Below, piece by piece: positions 1-9,046 of a DNA stretch of 64,000 nucleotides. Made by a program: the position numbers and the translations under genes. Every line of letters begins with the position of its first letter. Positions within the stretch are counted from its first letter, which is position 1. Origin of the DNA: Eubacterium sp. (lineage in GTDB: Bacteria; Bacillota; Clostridia; Lachnospirales; Lachnospiraceae); NCBI GenBank assembly GCA_017430325.1, contig JAFRNE010000007.1, positions 1-64,000 of the forward strand, written 5' to 3'. The notes below the pieces were generated by a model. It was not told where the DNA came from, searched no databases, and saw only the letters and a list, made by a program, of their open reading frames with translations.

Positions 1-1
1 A

Positions 2-523
2 TTATATCTTAGATCGAAAACCAAGTATAAAGAAGGGGATATCCTTGCTATTAAGTTTTTGAAACCGATAGAGGAATGGGGAGGAGATAAAGATGATGAG
101 AAAAGTATTATAGATTTTAGAAAATCTCAGGAATTCATTAAAGGGAAATACTTGTTTTTTTATGTCTCAGAAATATTTAAACATCCAATTACTCAGTTAA
201 TGCCGGAAATTGATTACACAACAAGACCTTTCATATCATTATTTGATTTTGTGGTAGAGAGAATAGAAGAATTTGATATTGATAAAAATTATAAATTTAT
301 GGATATGATATATAGTCCATATAAGAATTCTTACCGCTCGACTCGTTATATTTCGTTATGTAATGCTTTAAAAGAAGAATTGGCAGAATGGGCAGAAATA
401 TCAGTGATCGGTAATAAAAAAATCGATAAAAAAATAATTGGAGAGAAGAAAGGAGTCCCTCTAGTACACATAGCCAAATTGGATATGATGGTCCGATGGA
501 GCTTTATGAATAAATATGAATAA
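2..523 (+). CDS. Hypothetical protein, possibly Imm26-like, 3' part of a gene cut by the window edge
   Basis: The frame is open from the first bases, so the gene starts upstream of the window. A TTG at 59 is not the start, because the codons before it (YLRSKTKYKEGDILAIKF) match the interior of the complete paralogue at 613-1476. The visible 173 residues are closely similar to the C-terminal two thirds of that neighbour, so the two are a recent tandem duplication. The GD motif followed by a hydrophobic strand (EGDILAIKF) recalls the Imm26 family of polymorphic-toxin immunity proteins; that link is an inference from memory of the motif. No signal peptide or membrane segment is visible. Function is unknown. 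Confidence 0.6.
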   Translation, partial: LYLRSKTKYKEGDILAIKFLKPIEEWGGDKDDEKSIIDFRKSQEFIKGKYLFFYVSEIFKHPITQLMPEIDYTTRPFISLFDFVVERIEEFDIDKNYKFMDMIYSPYKNSYRSTRYISLCNALKEELAEWAEISVIGNKKIDKKIIGEKKGVPLVHIAKLDMMVRWSFMNKYE

Positions 524-612
524 TGCTGTTATGCCGGTCAGCTTTGTGCGTAGCAAATGTGTAGTGATTTAGGGGCGTATTGAACAAGATGTTGCAGGAG
601 TAGAAAGAACAT

Positions 613-1476
613 ATGAGAAGTGTTGCAAGGTATTATTACGAAGATGAATACTATGATATTATTAGGGATTATGAAATACTTTTAGGATATAATGTTCCGA
701 AGGATGAAGCCTTCCGAATTATACATGACCATTATTATAAAGATTATGCCGGAAGTTTTGATGAATACAGGTATTGGGTTGTTATGGCGGAGTTTCAAGC
801 TTTAAGTGGAATCCTGATGGATAATGTTAAAAATAATGCTTTAAGATTTATTGACTCAATGGATGATTATCTTGAAGATGAAGAGGAAAAGCTTAAAAAG
901 ATCAGAAATATAATCTTATCACCTCAAAAAGAAAAGAAATTTAAAAAACCTCCCACATATCTTAGAGCAAAGACCAAATATAAAGAAGGAGATATTCTTG
1001 CTATCAAGTTTTTAAAACCCATAAAAGAATGGGGCGGAGATAAAGATGATGAGAAAAGTATAATGGATTTCAGAAAATCTCAGGAATTCCTCAAAGGGAA
1101 ATACGTGTTTTTTTATGTTTCAGAAATATTTAAGCGCCCTGTTTGTCGGTTTATTCCGGAAATTGATTATATGTCAGAGCCTATTTTATCTTTGTTTGAT
1201 TTTGTGGCAGAGAGCGTGGAAGAATTTGATATTGACAAAAATTATAAATTTATGGATTTGATATCTAGCCCATATAAGCATAATTACCATTCAACGCGTT
1301 ATGTCGCACTTTGTAATGATTCAAAAGAAAAAGTTGCAGAATGGGCAGAAATACTGGTAATTGGTAATAAAAAAATCGACAAAAATATTATTGGAGAGAG
1401 GAATGGAGTCCCTTCGGCACATATAGCTAATTTGGATTTGAAGATTCGCTGGAGCTTTATGGATAAATATAAATAA
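613..1476 (+). CDS. Hypothetical protein, possibly Imm26-like, complete tandem paralogue
   Basis: Complete 287-residue protein, preceded by CAGGAG about a dozen bases before the ATG. Residues 1-105 are an acidic, tyrosine-rich, probably helical N-terminal region. Residues 115-287 carry the same domain as the truncated gene before it, beginning with TKYKEGDILAIKF and including KNYKFMD and the ending RWSFMDKY. It is soluble, with no secretion signal. Tandem arrays of related small proteins are common where toxin immunity genes accumulate, and the GD motif fits Imm26, but no toxin gene is visible in this window. Immunity function is therefore a guess; a generic repeat-prone accessory protein is equally possible. 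The region is more A+T-rich than the housekeeping genes downstream. Confidence 0.65.
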   Translation: MRSVARYYYEDEYYDIIRDYEILLGYNVPKDEAFRIIHDHYYKDYAGSFDEYRYWVVMAEFQALSGILMDNVKNNALRFIDSMDDYLEDEEEKLKKIRNIILSPQKEKKFKKPPTYLRAKTKYKEGDILAIKFLKPIKEWGGDKDDEKSIMDFRKSQEFLKGKYVFFYVSEIFKRPVCRFIPEIDYMSEPILSLFDFVAESVEEFDIDKNYKFMDLISSPYKHNYHSTRYVALCNDSKEKVAEWAEILVIGNKKIDKNIIGERNGVPSAHIANLDLKIRWSFMDKYK

Positions 1477-1575
1477 TACAGGAATCATATAGATAAATGG
1501 CTAGCGGCAATAAAAACTGGGTTAAAAGAAGTTCCAATAAAGATAATGAATTATGAGAATTAGTATGGGTGAGTT

Positions 1576-1782
1576 GTGAAAGAGTACAATTATAAAAGTA
1601 TTAAGAGATTTGATAAATTCGGAATAGAATTTAAGGATGAATATATTATTAGTTTTATTGAATGCAGAATGAATTGGGCTGATAGTAGAAAAATAAGCTA
1701 TACTGATTCAGTTTGTGTCGCTGATAGATTTTTTTCTATAGGTAATTCATATTTTATATTTTACACTAATGAAAGAGTATAA
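1576..1782 (+). CDS. Small hypothetical protein (68 aa), possibly a gene remnant
   Basis: A GTG-started frame of 68 codons. It has only a weak ribosome binding site (GGGTGAGTT) and no recognisable domain. The sequence is rich in aromatic and charged residues (KEYNYKSIKRFDKFGIEF) like its two upstream neighbours, so it may be a truncated accessory protein. It could also be a chance open frame in A+T-rich DNA. Confidence 0.3.
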   Translation: MKEYNYKSIKRFDKFGIEFKDEYIISFIECRMNWADSRKISYTDSVCVADRFFSIGNSYFIFYTNERV

Positions 1783-1864
1783 ATAATATTTACGAAGTCC
1801 ATTTTTCCTTGGAACACTAAGCATAGAAAAAATTTTTAAAAATACAAATTGGGTTAAATCGTTA

Positions 1865-2086
1865 TGGATATTCATCATATGATTGTTCTTGAATGTCAAT
1901 ACTTTAGCATCACTAACATCTCCCCGCTCAAAGCTAGCCAAAACAAATCCAACCACCATCCCGAACTCGAATCGACTCTCGGCTGTGCCGATAAATTCGA
2001 TGAGGATGAGGGACAGCGAGTTACGGAGTGACGAGCAAGAGTATAGCGGTTTTAACCCCCTGTTGGGGAATACTTTAGAAAAATAG
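1865..2086 (-). other. Compositionally odd segment with a protein-like minus-strand frame (possible gene remnant or interspersed element)
   Basis: This part of the 1783-2165 gap is clearly more G+C-rich than its surroundings. On the minus strand one frame stays open from about 2090 down to the stop at 1747, but its first ATG is only at 1959. The translation before that ATG is protein-like (SLRNSLSLILIEFIGTAES), as if it were a piece of a coding sequence that lost its start. It also holds an imperfect hairpin core, GTTAC-GGA-GTGAC, near 2020. No transposase motif is visible. It may be a degraded gene end or a dispersed repeat; I cannot decide. Confidence 0.3.
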
Positions 2087-2087
2087 A

Positions 2088-2129
2088 AACTCCGTTTATC
2101 GTTTACAGACTGATAAACGGAGTTTTTTA
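2088..2129 (+). terminator. Intrinsic terminator, probably bidirectional
   Basis: A 13-bp perfect stem (AACTCCGTTTATC at 2088-2100 with GATAAACGGAGTT at 2112-2124) has an 11-base loop and is followed by TTTTTT. On the minus strand the stem is followed by TTTCTATTTTTC, so it can also end the large minus-strand gene that stops at 2166. Confidence 0.85.
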
Positions 2130-2165
2130 ATTACCACAAGAATAAACAGATATTGAATGAGGTAT

Positions 2166-5100
2166 TTATTTATCCATATTCTTTCTTGCTGAAGCAAGCA
2201 TAAGTTTAATTCTGTTGATCTGGTTAACCTCAGATGCTCCCGGATCAAAGTCGATGGCTACGATATTTGATTCAGGATAGTTAGCGCGGAGCTTTTTGAT
2301 AACGCCCTTACCGATGATGTGGTTCGGCAGACAGGCAAATGGCTGAGCACAGATGATATTTGGAGCGCCGCTCTTAATGAGCTCGATCATCTCACCTGTA
2401 AGGAACCAGCCCTCACCGGTCTCATTACCGATGGAAACAACCGGTCTTGCGTAATCAGCGATAACATTGATACGCTTTGGTGGCTCAAAACGCTTACTCT
2501 TTTCAAGAGCTTCACGCATAGGCTTTCTGAATTCTTCAAGAAGCTTGATTCCTGCATTTGAGATAAGCATAGACTTGTATGACTTACCGAGGAACTCATG
2601 CTTATAGTTTGAATTGTAGAAGCTGTAGAGTATGAAGTCGAGAAGATCAGGCATAACAGCTTCGGCACCTTCCTGCTCGAGAAGATCAACAAGGTGATTG
2701 TTTGCTGACGGAAGGAACTTAACGAGGATCTCACCTACGATTCCGACTCTTGGCTTTTTGATGCTTTCATCAAGCGGAAGCTCATCGAATTCTCTGACAA
2801 TATCTCTGACGATCTTCTTGAAGTTCTTTGAACCTCTTTCGATATCCCTGATACAGATCTTTTCCCATTTTCTGTGGAGCTTGTTTGCAGATCCTTTAAC
2901 CTTCTCATAAGGTCTGGTTCTGTAAAGGACTCGCATGAAGAGATCACCGTAGAGGATAGCATGCATGGAGCATTTAAGTCCGGCCATATTTATCTTGAAG
3001 CCGGAGTTTTTCTCAAGTCCCTGGGCGCTGATACTGATAACTGGTATCTGACCGTAGCCGGACTTCTCAAGAGCTCGTCTTATAAAGCCGATGTAGTTTG
3101 TCGCACGGCAGCCACCGCCGGTCTGGGTGATGGCAACAGCAAGCTTGTCAGGGTTGTATTTGCCTGATTCTATAGCCTGCATGATCTGGCCGACAACTAT
3201 GATGGAAGGATAGCAGGCGTCGTTGTTAACGTATTTAAGACCTGTATTTATCGTTTCCTTCTCAGCATCAGGAAGAACCACAACGTTAAGATCCATCTTC
3301 TTAAGAGCTGCTGAAAGCATAGAGAAGTGGATAGGAGACATCTGAGGGGCAAGAACTGTATAGCCCTCCTGCATGTCCTTTGTGAACTCAACGCGGTTCA
3401 TTCTGGTGGAAGCAGGGAGAGTCTTCACGTTAAGCTTCTGACGTGCCTTCACGGCAGAGAGAAGCGAACGGATACGTATCCTTGCTGCACCGAGGTTGCT
3501 TACCTCATCTATCTTGAGAACTGTATATATCTTATTTGATTTAGATAAAATATCATTTACACAGTCGGTAGTTACTGCATCAAGACCGCAGCCGAAGGAG
3601 AAGAGCTGGATCAGCTCGAGATTCTCATTGGTCTTGACATAGTTCGCTGCCTTGTAGAGACGCGAATGATACATCCACTGATCTGAAACTATGAGAGGAC
3701 GCTCAACCTCGCCGAGGTGAGAGATGGAATCCTCGGAAAGCACGGCAACTCCGTAGGAATTGATCAGCTCAGGAATACCGTGGTTGATCTCTGGGTCTAC
3801 ATGATATGGACGGCCGGCAAGAACGATACCGAGCTTTCCGGTCTTCTTAAGGAAGGCAAGGGTTTCCTCGCCCTTCTTTCTGACATCAGCCTTAACACGG
3901 TCAGACTCTGCGTAAGCCTTGTCGATAGCGCGGCTGATCTCTTCTTTGGTAACATCTGTATATTTTGAGAATTCCCTATACATGCGGGCCTTAAGAGCCT
4001 TTGGATTATCAAGTGCAAGGAAAGGTCTGATATAGGTGATATTTTTCGTCATCAGTTCTTCCATATTATTCTTGATATTCTCAGAATAGGAAGTAACGAT
4101 AGGACAGTTATAATGATTGTTTGCATTCGGTGTCTCGTTCATCTCATAAGGAACGCAAGGGTAGAATATCTGCCTCAGACCATTCTTAACAAGCCACATA
4201 ACATGACCGTGGCTGATCTTTGCAGGGTAGCATTCCGTATCACTTGGGATAGACTCGATACCAAGCTGGTAAACTGCCTTCGAAGACTTAGGAGAGAGGA
4301 TTACTCTGTATTTAAGCTCTGTAAGGAAGGTGAACCAGAATGGATAGTTCTCGTACATATTGAGAACGCGAGGCACACCGATCTCACCACGTCTTGCCTT
4401 GTCGAGAGGAAGCGGGGTGTACCCAAATATCTTGTTGTATTTGTACTCATAGAGGTTAGGCATATCCTCGGCATTCTTCTTAAGTCCGAGGCCCTTCTCA
4501 CAGCGGTTGCCTGTAATGAAACGTCTGCCGCCTGTGAACTTATTGATAGTAAGGAGGCAACTGTTTGTACAGCCTCTGCAGTGAGTCATCTGAGTTTCGT
4601 ATTTGAGCTCCTTAACCTCATTATAAGGAAGGATAGTTGATGTAAAGCCCTCTGTATAATTGTCTCTTGCGATAAGAGCGGCACCGAAGGCACCCATGAT
4701 ACCTGCGATATCAGGACGTACCGCGGTTCTTCCGGAAACGAGCTCGAAGGCTCTGAGAACTGCGTCATTGTAGAAGGTACCACCCTGAACGACTATCTCT
4801 TTACCCAGCTGTTTTGGATCTGTCAGCTTGATAACCTTGAGAAGTGCGTTCTTTATTACTGAGTAAGCAAGACCTGCGGAGATGTCTTCAACTGAAGCGC
4901 CTTCCTTCTGAGCCTGCTTAACCTTTGAATTCATAAATACGGTACATCTCGAACCGAGATCGATAGGAGACTGTGCGAAAAGTGCGATCTTTGCGAAATC
5001 CTTAACCTCGTAGTCAAGGGACTTGGCAAAGGTCTCTATAAATGAGCCGCAGCCTGAAGAGCATGACTCATTAAGGAGTACATTATCAACGACTCCGTTT

Positions 5101-6386
5101 CTGATCTTTATACATTTCATATCCTGACCGCCGATATCAAGTATGGTATCAACCTCAGGATTGAAAAAGGCAGCTGCTGTATAGTGAGCTATGGTCTCAA
5201 CCTCGCCATAGTCAAGGTTGAAGGCTGACTTAAGAAGAGCTTCACCGTAGCCTGTTGAGCAGGAACCTGCGATAGTAACTCCTTCAGGAAGCTTCTCGTA
5301 TATTTCCGAAAGTGCCTTGATAGTTGTATTTACCGGGCTTCCGTTGTTGTTGCTGTAGAAATCATAGAGCAGCTCGCCCTTTTCACCTACGAGAGCAAGC
5401 TTTGTGGTCGTAGAACCTGCATCGATACCGAGGAAGACCTTACCCTTGTAGGTGGCAAGATCACCGCGTCTTACATGGAAATCCTGCTGACGCTCAACAA
5501 AATCATTGTAGCTTTCAACATCCTTGAAGAGTGGCTCTATACGAGCTGACTCAACAGCAATCTTAAGATCATCGTTAAGCTTTGAAGCTATCTCTGAAAG
5601 AGAAGCTGTAATATCGTCATTTGAATGAAGTGCAGCACCCACAGCCGCAAAAAGATGCGAATGAGGTGGATTGATGGTATGCTCCTCGTCAAGATTAAGC
5701 GTTCTGATAAAACATTCCTTAAGCTGGTCAAGGAAATGGAGAGGTCCGCCGAGGAAAGCAACATGGCCTCTTATCGGCTTACCGCAGGCAAGGCCTGAGA
5801 TGGTCTGGTTAACAACTGCCTGAAGGATAGAAACTGAAAGATTCGGCTTGGTTGCGCCTTCATTGATGAGCGGCTGGATATCTGTTTTCGCAAATACACC
5901 GCATCTTGCAGCGATAGGGTAGACGGTATCATAATCTTTGGCGAACTCATTAAGACCGGAAGCATCTGTCATAAGAAGAGCAGCCATCTGGTCGATGAAG
6001 GAACCGGTACCGCCTGCGCAGACACTGTTCATTCGCTGCTCGATACCGTTCTTGCTGAAATATATGATCTTGGCATCCTCGCCGCCAAGCTCTATGGCAA
6101 CATCGGTCTGAGGAGCATAGTCCGAAAGAGCAGAGGATACGCATACAACTTCCTGCTCGAAAGGAATACCAATGACCTTGGCAAGAGCCAGTCCGCCTGA
6201 ACCTGTAATGTCAGGGGCGACAGTGCAGTCACCGATAGTGTTGATGGCATTCTCGAGAAGCTCGCGGAGTGTCTCCTTGATCTTCGCAAAATGCCTCTTA
6301 TATTCTGAGTAAAGTATATTATGTTTTTCGTCGATGATGGCGATCTTGACAGTAGTCGAGCCGATATCAATACCTAAATGATTCAT
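2166..6386 (-). CDS. Giant acyl-CoA dehydratase activase-like protein (two BcrAD/BadFG ATPase domains, DUF2229, dehydratase-like C-terminus)
   Basis: About 1406 residues. Two ATPase modules of the 2-hydroxyacyl-CoA dehydratase activator type lie in tandem. Module one has GIDIGSTT near residue 5, ELGGEDAK near 99, Cys123 in CAGGTGSF and Cys162 in ARCGVFAK. Module two has GIDAGSTT near 319, DIGGQDMK near 417, Cys441 and Cys480. In both modules the cysteines are 39 apart, as in HgdC, where they bind the bridging 4Fe-4S cluster. A cysteine cluster (CRGCTNSC) and a DUF2229-type region follow, then a dehydratase-like C-terminus (GGGCRATNY). Such fused proteins are widespread in Clostridia, but their substrate is unknown. 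The start is taken at the ATG giving MNHLGIDIGS; the AAAGGAG is about 23 bases upstream, and a TTG at 6422 would add 12 residues. It is monocistronic and divergent from the rhomboid cluster. Confidence 0.85.
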   Translation of the reverse strand: MNHLGIDIGSTTVKIAIIDEKHNILYSEYKRHFAKIKETLRELLENAINTIGDCTVAPDITGSGGLALAKVIGIPFEQEVVCVSSALSDYAPQTDVAIELGGEDAKIIYFSKNGIEQRMNSVCAGGTGSFIDQMAALLMTDASGLNEFAKDYDTVYPIAARCGVFAKTDIQPLINEGATKPNLSVSILQAVVNQTISGLACGKPIRGHVAFLGGPLHFLDQLKECFIRTLNLDEEHTINPPHSHLFAAVGAALHSNDDITASLSEIASKLNDDLKIAVESARIEPLFKDVESYNDFVERQQDFHVRRGDLATYKGKVFLGIDAGSTTTKLALVGEKGELLYDFYSNNNGSPVNTTIKALSEIYEKLPEGVTIAGSCSTGYGEALLKSAFNLDYGEVETIAHYTAAAFFNPEVDTILDIGGQDMKCIKIRNGVVDNVLLNESCSSGCGSFIETFAKSLDYEVKDFAKIALFAQSPIDLGSRCTVFMNSKVKQAQKEGASVEDISAGLAYSVIKNALLKVIKLTDPKQLGKEIVVQGGTFYNDAVLRAFELVSGRTAVRPDIAGIMGAFGAALIARDNYTEGFTSTILPYNEVKELKYETQMTHCRGCTNSCLLTINKFTGGRRFITGNRCEKGLGLKKNAEDMPNLYEYKYNKIFGYTPLPLDKARRGEIGVPRVLNMYENYPFWFTFLTELKYRVILSPKSSKAVYQLGIESIPSDTECYPAKISHGHVMWLVKNGLRQIFYPCVPYEMNETPNANNHYNCPIVTSYSENIKNNMEELMTKNITYIRPFLALDNPKALKARMYREFSKYTDVTKEEISRAIDKAYAESDRVKADVRKKGEETLAFLKKTGKLGIVLAGRPYHVDPEINHGIPELINSYGVAVLSEDSISHLGEVERPLIVSDQWMYHSRLYKAANYVKTNENLELIQLFSFGCGLDAVTTDCVNDILSKSNKIYTVLKIDEVSNLGAARIRIRSLLSAVKARQKLNVKTLPASTRMNRVEFTKDMQEGYTVLAPQMSPIHFSMLSAALKKMDLNVVVLPDAEKETINTGLKYVNNDACYPSIIVVGQIMQAIESGKYNPDKLAVAITQTGGGCRATNYIGFIRRALEKSGYGQIPVISISAQGLEKNSGFKINMAGLKCSMHAILYGDLFMRVLYRTRPYEKVKGSANKLHRKWEKICIRDIERGSKNFKKIVRDIVREFDELPLDESIKKPRVGIVGEILVKFLPSANNHLVDLLEQEGAEAVMPDLLDFILYSFYNSNYKHEFLGKSYKSMLISNAGIKLLEEFRKPMREALEKSKRFEPPKRINVIADYARPVVSIGNETGEGWFLTGEMIELIKSGAPNIICAQPFACLPNHIIGKGVIKKLRANYPESNIVAIDFDPGASEVNQINRIKLMLASARKNMDK

Positions 6387-6481
6387 TATTTTGTCCGGCA
6401 GCTTGCCGTCTCCTTTTATCAATTCTTTAATGTGGGCGCTTCAGGGATTGATATATCATATATAAACGCACACGTAATAAC

Positions 6482-6510
6482 ATTATAATAGATGAGATAC
6501 TATAATTCAA
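6482..6510 (-). promoter_or_regulatory. Sigma-A-type promoter for the activase-like gene
   Basis: On the minus strand TTGAAT (6510-6505), a 17-base spacer and TATAAT (6487-6482) stand about 100 bases before the gene start. The -10 box is perfect and the spacing ideal. Confidence 0.65.
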
Positions 6511-6554
6511 ATATTTTTTAGAGTGAAATAAGAGTGAAAATTTGCAAAACAAGG

Positions 6555-6583
6555 TTTACTTTAAGACCTTAATTTAGTAAAAT
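6555..6583 (+). promoter_or_regulatory. Probable promoter for the rhomboid-like gene cluster
   Basis: TTTACT, a 17-base spacer and TAAAAT. The transcript would start near 6590, which argues against the GTG at 6592 and for the GTG at 6622 as the start of the first gene. Confidence 0.45.
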
Positions 6584-6621
6584 AAAGTGATGTGAAAGAA
6601 GATACGAAAAGAGGAAATAAA

Positions 6622-7620
6622 GTGAAATTCAGTAAGCTGGAAAGCAAGTTATATAAGTTTTCAATAAAGTTTCTGCCGGAGATAGTAATAGGCTGTTTTA
6701 TAATGGGGTATTTCCTGTATTTTGCAATGCCCGATATATATATGAAGCTGATCTTAAACCCATATCTGATGGTGGAAAATAATGAATACTGGAGGCTGCT
6801 TACCTGGATATTCACGGTTCCTTTCGATCCGGATTCGGCACTGGGCATCATATTTATCCCGATATCGCTTTTCTTCTATTATTTTGTGGCAAAGCGTCTT
6901 GAGATGGCCTGGGGCATGGTAATGTTCAACCTCTATATGATAGGCGGCTTCCTGCTGATCGATATCAGTGTTCTGATAACAGCCCTTATCAAGTTCAAAT
7001 GGGCTCCTTCAGATGATATCTGGAGCTTCTATACAAATATCCTGATGAGCAGTGCTTATGGTATGAGCATCACTTACTTTACGACCATGAGTATGTTCCT
7101 TGCCTTTGCGGTAATCTACAGCGAACAGGTTGTTATGCTGTATTTCATGATACCGCTCAAGGTTAAGTGGCTTGGATATTTCGACCTTGCATATCTTGTT
7201 TATGAGTTCATCAAGGCAGATGATATATTTGCAAGAGTCATAATCGTATCGAGTGTCGCAAACTTCTTTATTTACTTCTTTATCAACAGGAAGAGAAATA
7301 TACGCGACAACATAGAAAATTATAAAAGACGCCGTGACTTCCAGAGGAGAGTCAAGGGTGCAAATATTACGGGTGTATACAGAGGCGAAGGTAATAATGG
7401 CGGCCGCACAAATACCAATCAGACACCGTCAGGACGCCCTGAACCGAAAAAGATCAATCCATTCAACAACAATCCGCCAATGGCAGGCATGCACAGATGT
7501 GCGATCTGCGGCAGGACCGATGCAGACGATGACAGCCTTGAATTCAGGTACTGTTCAAAGTGCGCCGGCAATATGGAATACTGCATGGATCATCTTTATA
7601 CACACGAACATAGAAAATAA
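6622..7620 (+). CDS. Rhomboid-like multispanning membrane protein with C-terminal zinc-ribbon-like tail
   Basis: About 332 residues. The GTG at 6622 is preferred because AGAGGA sits six bases upstream; an in-frame GTG at 6592 lies at the presumed transcription start. Six or so hydrophobic segments fill residues 15-215. The segment WRLLTWIFTVP and the overall pattern resemble the rhomboid fold. However, the expected GxSG serine motif is replaced by SSAYGMSITYF and no catalytic histidine in a membrane helix is obvious, so this may be an inactive rhomboid/Derlin-type protein. After a basic, Asn/Gly-rich linker the tail has CAIC, then CSKC, then C plus a histidine cluster ending HTHEHRK-like, probably binding zinc. 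It starts a cluster with two unknown genes. Confidence 0.7.
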   Translation: MKFSKLESKLYKFSIKFLPEIVIGCFIMGYFLYFAMPDIYMKLILNPYLMVENNEYWRLLTWIFTVPFDPDSALGIIFIPISLFFYYFVAKRLEMAWGMVMFNLYMIGGFLLIDISVLITALIKFKWAPSDDIWSFYTNILMSSAYGMSITYFTTMSMFLAFAVIYSEQVVMLYFMIPLKVKWLGYFDLAYLVYEFIKADDIFARVIIVSSVANFFIYFFINRKRNIRDNIENYKRRRDFQRRVKGANITGVYRGEGNNGGRTNTNQTPSGRPEPKKINPFNNNPPMAGMHRCAICGRTDADDDSLEFRYCSKCAGNMEYCMDHLYTHEHRK

Positions 7621-7638
7621 CGGAGCAGATAACAGATA

Positions 7639-9045
7639 ATGAAAAACGAAGCAAAAAAACTGATCAAAGAACTTAAGGCCGGAAGAGATATGAGAAAGAA
7701 TGTCAGAAGATATTCTGAGGTGCTCAGCACCGCATTTACAGATTATGCGGTAGTTAAGCTTTCACTTAATTTCTTTACACTCATGGAAATGATAGATGCA
7801 CTTCCTGATGACAGGAAGGAGATAACACTTGGCAGAGTAAGCGACCTGAAGAAGGCGCTTAATAAAGCACTCACAACCGGTGAGATTGATGAGGCTGATA
7901 TAAAGTCGGTACTGGATATAAGAGATGCGGTTACCGAAAAGATGAAGATACTTACAGCTTATACTGATGTATTTTCTATCTATGAATATGTTGCTGTCAG
8001 AAGAGATCCTGAATATGATGCAGATGACGACGCTCAGCTGGATACAGCAGGAATCGCCGAAAATATGTATAATTACGTATTCCAGGATGATGATAAGATG
8101 CTGATCAACAGTAAGATCCAGAGTCTTATCGCAGAGCTTCCTGTAAGGATGACGAAAGACAGATTTTTTGATATAATCAGTAATACGCTGAATATCTACA
8201 GAGGCGGCGAGAAGGAAGCGGTTGATGACTTTACAGAGATGATAAGGACCGCTGCAGTACTTTCCGTACCAGAAGGCTTTGATGATGAATATCCTGAGCT
8301 CAGCGAGATATACGGCAGACTTAAGGAAAACGACTTTAAGGCTGTTACCAAGGCTGACCATCTTGCAATTGTAGAGGATATCGAGAGAGCAACAGATATC
8401 ATCAATGCGTACGTTACAGATTATCTCATGCTTATTGAGGTTGTTAATGATACACTTACCATACTTCTGACACTTCCGAATATGGATAAGAACCTTCTTG
8501 ATGATAAGTATGATATTTCAGTTAGAATACTGACTGAGACTGTGAATGCAGAGGATATCTACAAGGCGGCTGAGGGATTTGATGAGCTCTTTGTAAGTCT
8601 TGAGGGTGTGCAGGAGGAAGCTTATGAAACTCTTGCAACTGTTGATTCAAGCCTTTTTGATGTATGTGACAGTTACAATGAAGCTATCGCAGAGGAAGGT
8701 ATAGAGGATATATTTGCAGCTCTCAATAAGGCTGACAAGCTTACCTCAACAAGCCTCTTCATCGACCTTGACAGAGACATCAGGGTTGTAAATGATGCGG
8801 CAGGTGAGGAGTATATCGCCGAGAAGAAGGACGAGCTTGAGAAGGCCTTCAGGAAGAGATTCGATGAGACCTCGGTTCCTGTAAGAAGAGGAATCATGGC
8901 GAAGGTACTCGCTGTACTTCCTGTATTTTTCAATAATAAAGAAGAGATAAGAGAGTATTTTAATTATGCTCTTGAAAAATGTGCCGACAGAACAGAGCTT
9001 TCTGCATCGGTTGATAAAATAAATGAATTGATACTTGGTGAATAA
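7639..9045 (+). CDS. Conserved hypothetical acidic helical protein (468 aa)
   Basis: The ATG follows the rhomboid-like gene by 18 bases, so they are probably co-transcribed. The protein is strongly acidic and mostly helical, with many Asp/Glu/Ala/Leu stretches. It has no signal peptide, membrane segment or motif I recognise. The spacing of hydrophobic residues suggests an all-helical repeat scaffold. It overlaps or abuts the next small gene, which supports a shared operon. Function is unknown; a cytoplasmic partner of the membrane protein is only a guess from position. Confidence 0.7.
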   Translation: MKNEAKKLIKELKAGRDMRKNVRRYSEVLSTAFTDYAVVKLSLNFFTLMEMIDALPDDRKEITLGRVSDLKKALNKALTTGEIDEADIKSVLDIRDAVTEKMKILTAYTDVFSIYEYVAVRRDPEYDADDDAQLDTAGIAENMYNYVFQDDDKMLINSKIQSLIAELPVRMTKDRFFDIISNTLNIYRGGEKEAVDDFTEMIRTAAVLSVPEGFDDEYPELSEIYGRLKENDFKAVTKADHLAIVEDIERATDIINAYVTDYLMLIEVVNDTLTILLTLPNMDKNLLDDKYDISVRILTETVNAEDIYKAAEGFDELFVSLEGVQEEAYETLATVDSSLFDVCDSYNEAIAEEGIEDIFAALNKADKLTSTSLFIDLDRDIRVVNDAAGEEYIAEKKDELEKAFRKRFDETSVPVRRGIMAKVLAVLPVFFNNKEEIREYFNYALEKCADRTELSASVDKINELILGE

Positions 9046-9046
9046 T

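Noticed and set aside
1883..2086. 67-codon plus-strand frame in the 1.8-2.1 kb gap
   Set aside because: No ribosome binding site; it mirrors the more protein-like minus-strand frame and runs into the terminator.
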